From assembly GCF_050948215.1 (NCBI RefSeq), contig NC_135163.1, forward strand, positions 124,001 through 188,000: a stretch of DNA of 64,000 nucleotides, read 5' to 3'. Positions 55,901 to 64,000 of this stretch are shown here, in pieces; the first letter of the stretch is position 1, and every line of letters begins with the position of its first letter. The notes under the pieces are model-generated. The model worked only from the letters and a program-made list of their open reading frames with translations, did no database searches and was not told the DNA's origin. The position numbers were made by a program, and so were the translations under genes. This stretch comes from Halictus rubicundus. Taxonomy: Eukaryota; Arthropoda; Insecta; Hymenoptera; Halictidae.

Positions 55901-56566
55901 TAAGTTTGATCTCTCAATTTACGAAAAATTTAGTATAAAATGATAATTATAGAGAATCTAAGTTTATATTCTCATCGATATAATTATCACACTTTTGGAA
56001 ACTTCCCTTTTTATGCAACAATAAAAACTGTCCATGGCGATAGAGGAACATATTGCACATTTTCAGATTGCCTACTTGTTAGAGTTTAGACAAAAAGTGA
56101 CATAACACAACGTCATGCATAAACGCGTGATAAACTGATAATGAAAAATTAAGCAATTGGTAACATAAGCATTATATTTTAAATGAAATACTGTAAAGAT
56201 TAATTTATATACTTATTAGTAATTGATGAATACTATGCAACGGTCTTAGTTGTAATTTTGCACTAAATATTAAGTACCTTAGCAATAATAGCTTTTAGTT
56301 ATGTTATTAAATAAACGATATACTAAAATAAAAAAAAAATAGATAAACAGTAATACTGTCATTGTCTTGTTTCTTTCATTAATGTAGCAAATATATCAAC
56401 GCTGACTGAATAAAATTTTTTATGCGTATGTAGAAGAAAAATTCACCACTCATGGTACTGGATTGGTATTGAAACTCAGATCTAATATTTGTTACTTAAG
56501 AATTAAATTGTCTAGATCAATGATTAAAAATGTATCAGAAATCCATGTCATGCACGTGAATGATTC
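52904..56566. other. Gene-free A+T-rich region between convergent CIAPIN1 and cueball
   Basis: Contains the CIAPIN1 3' UTR (poly(A) signal 53107) and, further right on the minus strand, the likely long cueball 3' UTR. No repeat copy, RNA gene or convincing coding frame was seen over ~3.6 kb. Confidence 0.4.
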
Positions 56567-59500
56567 TTATGCTTTAACTGATGTTTCACTCACAGTTTCA
56601 CAGATATTCATGTTGCAGCAGTTCTCTGCATCAAAAATATTTTCTCTTTGATTGTACGGTCGTCTGCGTAATTTATTCACGTAATAACTAAGTACGATTA
56701 CTATAACTATAAGTACAGCAGTAAGTACACCAAAAATTATTAATATTTTGTACTCATTGTGTTCCTTGATCATGACCATTTGTGCACTGGCTTTGTTTGT
56801 TTCATCACACCTGTTCACAGAAAGCAATAGACTTATTATAAAGTATGTTTTCATTAAAATCAGGCAATAAAATGAGTAAAACACAAATTTAATGTGAAGA
56901 CATACCTGCAGTCAATTACACTAAGATTCTTAGAAACTGGTTCAGTTTTTGCACAATAGATCTCACACACTTTTGTCGTATTACTGAGATCTTCGCAACG
57001 AGATCCTACTGAATATTTACATTTACAAACTGGTTTTTCATTTTGGATGGAGCACTGACCATCATGCAAACAATAGTCTTTACATGGGTCTATTGCACAT
57101 CTTGGTCCAACGAATGTACCACTACATTTACAGGTGGGTAATCCATTAGATCGATCTATACCACAGCTACCTTGAAGGCAGTAATTGTGGCAGAGCTCTA
57201 CCTCACAATGTTTACCAGTAAACCTAAAACGTATGTATTACCATTTGCATAAAGGTGTGGTTGCCAGTACTTAATCTATCTTCATTGTATATTAAGTAAG
57301 AAAAGTAAAGTATAAACACAAAGATATAAATTGTGACACTCGGAAAAAATGGTAATAGGATCTAAAGCAGGTTTCCCATGTGATATTCTCAAGCTACTTT
57401 GCAACTCTGGTTTGATTTTATCAACGTGTGACAAGAAATCTCATCCATATTATATATCGCTGATGTAGTAACTCAGAGTTTTCTACAGTCATATTATTGA
57501 TTAATTTCCATGGTACACAGTTCCATCTTTCTATGTAATGTATTGTTCTACCAAATTTGATTTAATTTACCAGATATTTTGTTATAAAAGCAGAGTTGCA
57601 ACAATTAACAATTTTTCGTTTTCTAAAACTGATGTTCCAGGTTTCCACTTATAAATTTCGTTGAATTTCTTGGTTTGTTAAAGGTATCTTATGTAATATG
57701 CAGTATGTACTCTCGAGGATTAGCCATAATTTTTCAGACATTTTCAATTTCACGATGAATTCAACGACGATATGAATTCATACTCTGACCTTGATATGAC
57801 CTTGCATTGAGTTAAACGTTAACACATTACTTGCCAACGGATATTTAATACTTTTTAACGCTCTATAATGTATTCATTCGATACAAATTCGTGTGTGTAG
57901 CGGATCAAATGCCAATTAACTTTTATTTACAAACAGGTAAATTTTTCGACAAATGATTAGAAGTGTCTGAAAGACGGTGGCTCAGAGGATAATTTAGAAC
58001 AATGTTGATGTCTTGGGTTTCAGTCTGAAGCAATTCATTTTAATTCTATTGCATGTTCAGTTGACATGACTGGTTCTATTGAGGAATAATGCTATTAATT
58101 CTATAGTATGGGTCATTCGGTGCAAGGCGGATCACTTTTTTTGCAGAATGTCTCGGATTTTGCTGACATTGAAATTGAAATAGTGCAAAAATAGTAATCC
58201 GCTTCACATGGAATGACCAGTATAGAACATATTCTTTATATCTTAGAACTCACCCAAGCTTGCAACGACAGGTGGCGTCGGTCTCGATTGCATGTCCTCC
58301 GTTAAGGCAGTATTTTGATTTCTCGGTGGTTGATTTCGACTGTTCTGTCGTGCTAGTGGGTAAATTGTTAAATAACTCGGCAACCTTCGCGGCTTTCTTC
58401 ATTTCTCTCTCTTTCGCGAGCGCATCGCAGTCCGTGATTATCCTTGCGTTATCCCGCGCAACTATTCCGTTCAAATTGCCTTGCTGAAACCACTGATGCG
58501 GAGCAAAGTCCGGCCGATAGTCCGCTCTATTTTTTGGGACCGACCAGATCGATTTGCGGACCCGATCGGTCCAGTATATCGTATCACGGTCCACGGCCAT
58601 ATAAACTATTTGCTGGTGTGAGATGCGAGTCACCAGTTCGCGTTCGGTACCGTCAAGATTACTCCTCTCAATCTTACTGTACACAGCTTCCCCATCGTCG
58701 GTCCAGTAGAGCTTTCCTTCAGCATGATCTATGGCCACCACTAGTGGCTCGAACAGATCTCCTTCGATAATGGTAATTCGCTCGGATCCGTCGAAATTCG
58801 AGCGCTCTATGCACTGATTCGTTTTATCACTATTTACCCAGTATATGTGACTGGAAACAACGTACAATCATGAGATATGCGCGATGCCTTCGGCGTCACG
58901 CATTAAATTTCGTTTTTCATATTGTTTTTTTTTTCACATTACATACATCTATATTTCTTTTATTTTTTTTTTACTTTCGATCGGCACAAGCATTCGATCT
59001 GAACGTCTATGAGAATGAAACAAAGAGGCCGATCGAGAGACTTCTCTGGCGACAGTTTCTGTGACACCCGCGTCTACGTAGAGATAAATGGCACACCTGT
59101 TACATGAATCCACAGCGATGCCATGCAGATTCCTGCCGTGTATTCTGTGGAGGATGACGGGTTCTTCTGGAAGTCTATTCAACGGCACGTGCATTCGCAT
59201 GATCAGTCCTTGTGACCCGTCGCTCCAAAAGAGGTTTCGCGTCTTGTCGTCGAAAGCCAGCCCTATGATACGGCCATTTCCTTGTGATGGGGATAAACAA
59301 TCGACAATTAGTGTCAATAAACACAAAGCGATGAAAGTAGACCTCAAAGTTAAAGCTACACTCAGTCGTCGAATCAGTCAGTCGTACATACACCTGGGGT
59401 TTGCAACCCCAATTTTGAATGCTACTTTCTTTTCCCGAGAAGATACACGTTGATTAATACTAGATAAATTAATGAGATTAATTTATACATTAATACTGAT

Positions 59501-60362
59501 TAATACTAGTTTCTATGTATGTTTAAATGAGATTATGGTAACCGTAATTGCCTAATAATTGCCCAATAATAGCTAATAGTAATTAAACTTGATCGCAAGA
59601 ATCTAGCACGTGAATTTCGGTCGGATTGCTAGAGCTGCGACTGTGAGCTTCTGTTATCTCAAGATCTAGAATCGTGATCTACCTGGGAGTCCGAAAGGAC
59701 AAAAGCGAGGTTCTACTTCATATCCTCTTGTTAATAGAACTAGTATGTAAATATTTGTATGCTCCTCGGGTAGATGTTTCGCACGGCAGTTTAAAAATAC
59801 TTATTAGTTTACCGATGTACGTTTTTCTGTGGGGGTACCAATTATTATGCCTATATTAATTATTGTACTTATTTCGAACGTATAATGAATATTCAACAAG
59901 AGATATTAAATTTCATTAAAATCAGTTAATATATTATGGGTATTTATGCTATATATCTCTTTCTTAATATTCATTATGCTTTAAAACCAAGTATAATTGA
60001 TATGGACATAGAAGTTGATACCTCCATAGTAATTGGGTCCCGTACCCTACATATCGTGACCCATAGAGAATTCTAAGCTGCAACTTTGTCTTAATATCTG
60101 GTGTATCATACTACGAACAATCAAAATATTAAGTGTTTGTGGTTCATGTACTTACGTAGAAGTAGCGGCTTTGTATTGTTCTCCGACAGTTTGATACTGA
60201 ACACAGAAACGTTGGCGGATGTGTCGGAGACGAATAATGTGTCTGTAGAATCATCGTAGACCAATCCGGCCAAAGAATCAGCTTCCTCGATTTCGATTCG
60301 TCCAGCAATTGAATAATTTTTCGAGTAAAATTCGATACGTCGTCCGATTGCCACTGCTATAT
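56567..60362 (-). CDS. cue: Protein cueball (LDLR class B/EGF membrane protein), first exon not located
   Basis: Cueball is a single-pass membrane protein needed for fly germline and neural functions. Exons in order on the minus strand are 60362-60156, 59280-59097, 58850-58254, 57223-56906 and 56810-56567, all GT-AG and in phase, about 516 codons. A beta-propeller of LDLR class B repeats comes first (GLAFDDKTRNLFWSDG, HIYWVNSDK, KLYWTDDGEA, TIYWTDRVRKSIWSV). Cysteine-rich EGF-like modules follow (YCLNGGHAIE, CEVELCHNYCLQGSCG, CKCKYSVGSRCE). A transmembrane helix at about 56700 (IIFGVLTAVLIVIVIVLSYY) and a short cytoplasmic tail complete it. The 60362 exon starts in mid-codon, so an upstream exon with the signal peptide must exist, but I could not identify it. 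Plus-strand open frames here are shadows. Confidence 0.9.
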
Positions 60363-61434
60363 CTACAATAAAGGCAGACAGAAACGACGTGAGCTGGTTG
60401 AACTTGCGAAAAATTTCTAGGATCTAAATCGTCCGAAAATTGTCTACGAAAGTGAAAATTTACTGTCTACTTACGACAAAATATAATTATAGTTACTCAT
60501 TATTATGAATTATTATTTATTAATTAATAATATAATTGTATTTTGTTATAGGTAGACCGCAAAAGTTTATCTAAATTGTCACGTTATAATTGTTACTTAT
60601 ACGTAAATTAAATTTCCAATTCGACAAAGTTATTTACTTTCTCAAAGTAAAGAAGTCCGATGGCTTCTGTGTCCTGTCCTCCTATAACTATCTTTACTTG
60701 GCGTGAATGTCGAATAACGCAGAAATTCCGGGCAACAAACGGGCACCTTATAGGTGACCGTTTGTTGCCTCGAATGTTTACAGTCGCTCTGACTGTTTGT
60801 TGCTCCGTACGATTAGAAAATTTAAGTGGGCAGTCATGTCTAAATCGAGCTGACCGTTTGTTGCTCTGAGCTCTTCAATTGAACTTGCCCTCGTAATTGA
60901 CATGGGGAGGATACTATCGGGACACTAATGGCAGAGATTGAAGCTCATGAACTATCTGTGCAACATTAATCTCGTTTATCCAGACATTTCGATAAAAACC
61001 GACATTATATATTACAATTACAACATTGTCGTGCAAACGCTGGCGGAAACGGCAAAGATAAAAAGGTGTCAAACAACCTTTTACTTTTAATTTAAAAGAA
61101 ATCAAATTTCTTTTTCGGGTTCGTCGGACTGATATTGCTTGTATTATTATTATATTTCGTATTCTTTATTTTTATTCGAAGAAGAGACTAGTCACGATAA
61201 TGTGTTCTTGTCAGATAGAAGCCGTTAGAGTCGTTCCTGGATAGTAAATCTGTTAAAATTAGCCGAACATTAATTATGTCACATCATCATGACAGACAGC
61301 ATGTGAAAATAAAACTAGCGAGCAACCGACAATTAAAGGCTGAATGTTATCGCAACTACTTGATTACTGCTGTTGATGACAATCGTTCAGAAATCATAAA
61401 CGGTCGATGGTGTTACGATATTAACAATTATACG
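60363..61434. other. Region upstream of first identified cueball coding exon
   Basis: Probably intron or promoter of cueball. Apart from a hairpin group at 60731-60870 it shows nothing distinct. No signal-peptide exon was recognised on the minus strand. Confidence 0.35.
60731..60769. repeat. Strong hairpin with repeated GTTTGTTGC motif
   Basis: GGCAACAAACGG and CCGTTTGTTGCC pair around CACCTTATAGGTG, making an almost perfect 39-base stem-loop. Two further single arms, GACTGTTTGTTGCTC (near 60789) and GACCGTTTGTTGCTC (near 60851), follow. Purpose unknown; it may be a MITE relic. Confidence 0.6.
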
Positions 61435-61436
61435 TA

Positions 61437-61732
61437 CAGGGTGTCTCAAAAATCTTGTACATACATCATTGAAAGGACTGGTTCCTGAGGTCATTCGATG
61501 TAACTTTTCTCCGTTCTGAGAATTAAAGAGTCATTAACGAAAAACATGGACCAATCAGAGCGCGGCTTCCGTCTCGGCTAACGCCAGCGCAAGGCCACTT
61601 TTAATTGGTCCGTTTTTCGTCAATAACTCCTCAACAAAGCCACGGGGAACGTTTTCGTACAGGAAAAAGTTTCTTAAAATCACCTCAGGAACCACTCCTT
61701 TCAAGGAAGTACAACATTTTTCGGACACCCGG
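61437..61732. mobile_element. Mariner/Tc1-like MITE
   Basis: The left end is CAGGGTGTCTCAAAAATCTTG and the right end inverted is CCGGGTGTCCGAAAAATGTTG. TA lies on each side (61435-61436, 61733-61734). At 296 bp it carries no coding capacity. A central CCAATCAGAGCGCGG ... ATTGGTCC pair is also inverted. Confidence 0.75.
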
Positions 61733-61914
61733 TATAGAGAAAAATATCAATCCCTTCGAAATATCACATGATTTTCATCGAAGTTTCTTAATCTACACTT
61801 AAGTTTCTTTATGTACAAATGTATACAACTTGAAAAAAAGCTTTTATAATTTTACATACGAATGTGCTAACAAAAAGGGGACGAGTCAAAAATATTCGCT
61901 AGCAGAAACTCTAA

Positions 61915-62071
61915 AGGCCCGTACAGACCTGAACATTTCGACGAACATTGTGCCGAACAGCGAACGAAACGCAAAATCGACATTAATTTCGGCGAACCGA
62001 ACGGCGCGAGTTTGCGTTTCGGTCGCTGTTCGGCGCAATGTTCGTCGAAATGTTCAGGTCTGTACGAGCCT
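61915..62071. mobile_element. Harbinger-like foldback MITE
   Basis: The 157-bp element has ~70-bp arms that are almost exact inverted copies, starting AGGCCCGTACAGACCTG on the left and AGGCTCGTACAGACCTG on the right strand. TAA flanks each end (61912-61914, 62072-62074), the 3-bp TWA-type duplication of PIF/Harbinger elements. The superfamily is inferred from ends and duplication only. Confidence 0.75.
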
Positions 62072-62074
62072 TAA

Positions 62075-63039
62075 TTTCTAAACAAAATTGTGTACAGATA
62101 AGTGCGTATTACTTTGTTGCGCAAGGTTTCTGCGTTATCGTCAGATTAGTAAGAAATAACGTATTTGTATACTAAGAATTATAATATTAATTCTATATAA
62201 AGAATTGCATTGAATCGAAAGCAAATTAAAAACTTTCACTATTCTGACATACATATGTGTATACATTAGAAATTCTTAAGATCTGCAGTTCGATTATAGT
62301 AGTTTCTACAGTGTCCATTCACAAATCAAGTTTAGTTAACAATTAAGAAGTTATTAAGAAGTTAGACAAGGAGTTAAGGATGACGTTATTTGTATAGAGA
62401 ATTCATAATTGCTGGTTGATACAGGAAAGTATAAAGAGACCGTGTAAGGAAAGACTAGATCGGTTGATGAACAACAAATACGTAAATGCCACTAATATTA
62501 GACCAGTGTCAGAAGGAAAATTCGTTATGCAAGATACGTTATTGTTTATTTTGTCATCATGGCGAAACAAAATACACGGATTCGTCATAAAAATATTCCG
62601 ATGGAGTAAAAGTTTATCGGGGACCCAAAGTCGAAGATTATCAATTTCTTTCATTTCCAATCGGAGTCCGCCGGGAAAAATATAAATGCGTAACGACATA
62701 CCAGCGCCGATGTTTTTGCGCGCGGCACAATAATTGAGTAATTTATGTGCGACCATCGAGACAATCAAATTTCTTGTCAGTCGACAATGCAGCAAGGAGA
62801 CTTTGTTTATATAGGTCGATAACATAAGGAAAACTTAATGTTAATCGAGTACTCGCACGTTACGATCGCGTGAATTTAATGAACTTGACGCGGGTAAACA
62901 ATAGCGTCATTTGCCTTCACAATGCTTGACCGAGAACTTTTCTTTGAGCACATCGCTCAAAATGTTGTTTCCCTTCGATAGTCATCTAAAAAGCCAATTT
63001 CATTGCACCCGATTTTTTTCGCACAAATGCTCGCATGGC
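62075..63039. other. Gene-free stretch
   Basis: A minus-strand open frame (62825-62403) and a plus-strand one overlap here, neither with a recognisable domain. No repeat copies elsewhere in the window. Confidence 0.3.
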
Positions 63040-63390
63040 GTCTCGGTTGTCGATGTCAAATAAAAAATAAGTGTCTAGTCTATGAATTGAATCATCTCAC
63101 CTTTCAAAATCGGCCTTCAGAGTTTGAAAAACAATTTTTGGGTTTCGAGAGTATACAAGCAAAATAAGTCCGCGTAATACGAGGTTGGGTCAGTGGTACT
63201 CATTGGCGGGTAGCAGCGGCCGTGGCGCGGAGCAGTGCCCGAGCGCCGCGCCGTCAATGGGTACCACTGAATGAACTTCGTTACATGCGGACCTATTTTC
63301 TTTTGTATCTCGAAACCCAAAAATTATTTTTCAAACTCTGAACGCCGATTATTTTTTATGTCACATCGACAAATGTTCCCAAAAATTCGT
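63040..63390. repeat. Imperfect foldback element
   Basis: Arms 63108-63173 (TTCAGAGTTTGAAAAACAAT side) and 63287-63350 are inverted copies at roughly 85-90 percent by eye. Inner arms TCAGTGGTACTCATTG and CAATGGGTACCACTGA continue the symmetry around a GC-rich loop (63205-63250). Weaker symmetry extends out to GTTGTCGATGTC near 63050 and its inverse near 63370. No target duplication was settled. Confidence 0.6.
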
Positions 63391-64000
63391 GCAAACTGGG
63401 TGCCTCTTCGACATTAAACATTTTTTACACGTGTTTAAATGTTTATAATGTTAAGACGAAAAAAAAAGTTTTTCTACGTAAGAATCATTCGTCGAGCTTT
63501 TTCGGCTGAAGCAGAAAGATATCTGAAAGTTTAATTTTTTATTTTTTTTTAAATCGAATTTCTCAAAAACTGAGGTTGATGGCGACAAACGGTTTGCGGA
63601 TTCGTATTCTGCACGCGAAGGTCTATAAGGACGTGTATAAATGTTCTCTGTGACATTAAAAAAGTTTAATTTTGTTGACCAGTGTTATAAATTTGTGTAT
63701 CGTCAATTATGAATTTATCTGTTATTAGGCTATTACGATTGCAGTTAATCTGCTTCTTCTCATTATTTACTATTCCCTTTTTGGCAGCAGTGTCATTATT
63801 GGTAAAGTTGGTGACACTGATACCAACAATAATTAATTTTTCTCGCTTGTGTTCCTCCGTTTATCTAAATTATTTTACGATATATCCAAATAACAAAGAT
63901 ATTGCAGTAACGAAATTATTTTAAACATGCGATTATTGTATCCGTTATTGTATCGACGTAAATAATTTTGTCACTTAATTGAAAATAAAAAATATATAGT
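63391..64000. other. Gene-free stretch at the right edge
   Basis: A+T-rich. A hydrophobic 71-codon frame at 63709-63924 is present, but without any homology I can recognise. A gene starting beyond 64000 cannot be judged. Confidence 0.3.

Noticed and set aside
58260..59453. Plus-strand frames of 75-121 codons opposite cueball exons
   Set aside because: They are complementary shadows of well-supported minus-strand exons with correct splice sites.
63709..63924. 71-codon hydrophobic frame near the right edge
   Set aside because: It is short, leucine- and isoleucine-rich as expected from A+T-rich DNA, with no homology recognised; too weak to call a gene.

Overview
This is a eukaryotic, A+T-rich window, most probably from an insect and plausibly a hymenopteran such as an ant. 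That assignment is inference: it rests on short GT-AG introns, insect-type genes (cueball, spenito, a single PRPS-associated protein) and the transposon families. Seven host genes can be supported. Plus strand: PRPS-associated protein (19155-20525), the dynein-arm assembly factor DNAAF5/HEATR2 (21383-24308), RhoGDI (25572-26493) and anamorsin/CIAPIN1 (51531-52903). Minus strand: spenito/RBM15 (33498-31016), the E2 enzyme UBE2T (38794-38321) and cueball (60362-56567, first exon not found). Exon junctions were read from splice sites and checked for reading phase.

The rest is mostly mobile DNA in two islands. Island 1 (1-18230) holds a decayed MULE-like element with a SWIM zinc finger, a tRNA-like repeat, three copies of a repeat I call family R (each with an internal minisatellite), an LTR with a short internal stretch, and a 2.3-kb palindromic hAT-like element (family S). 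R and S together form a roughly 4.7-kb palindrome. The island ends in an 8.7-kb segment bounded by TTAA and ~520-bp inverted arms. Inside that segment lies an intact Jockey-type LINE (10431-15982) with two open ORFs, a poly(A) tail and a perfect 15-bp target-site duplication. Island 2 (39480-51214) holds further R and S copies, a tRNA-like SINE candidate, a full Ty3/gypsy element (43110-48294) and a solo LTR. The gypsy LTRs look identical and it has a 4-bp target duplication, but its pol region carries three lesions.

Between the islands lie the genic block 19-34 kb and a DDE-type transposon (35196-37839) with ~90-100-bp inverted ends. The 3' part, 51.5-64 kb, carries CIAPIN1, a long gene-free A+T-rich stretch and cueball. 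Upstream of cueball is a group of small inverted-repeat elements (mariner-like, Harbinger-like and a larger foldback).

The host genes are unrelated housekeeping or developmental genes (nucleotide metabolism, cilia assembly, Rho signalling, RNA methylation/splicing, DNA crosslink repair, Fe-S assembly, germline/neural function). Nothing suggests they form a pathway. I found no CRISPR array, no true tRNA or rRNA gene and no clear viral insertion. The most unusual material is the architecture of the inverted and nested repeats.
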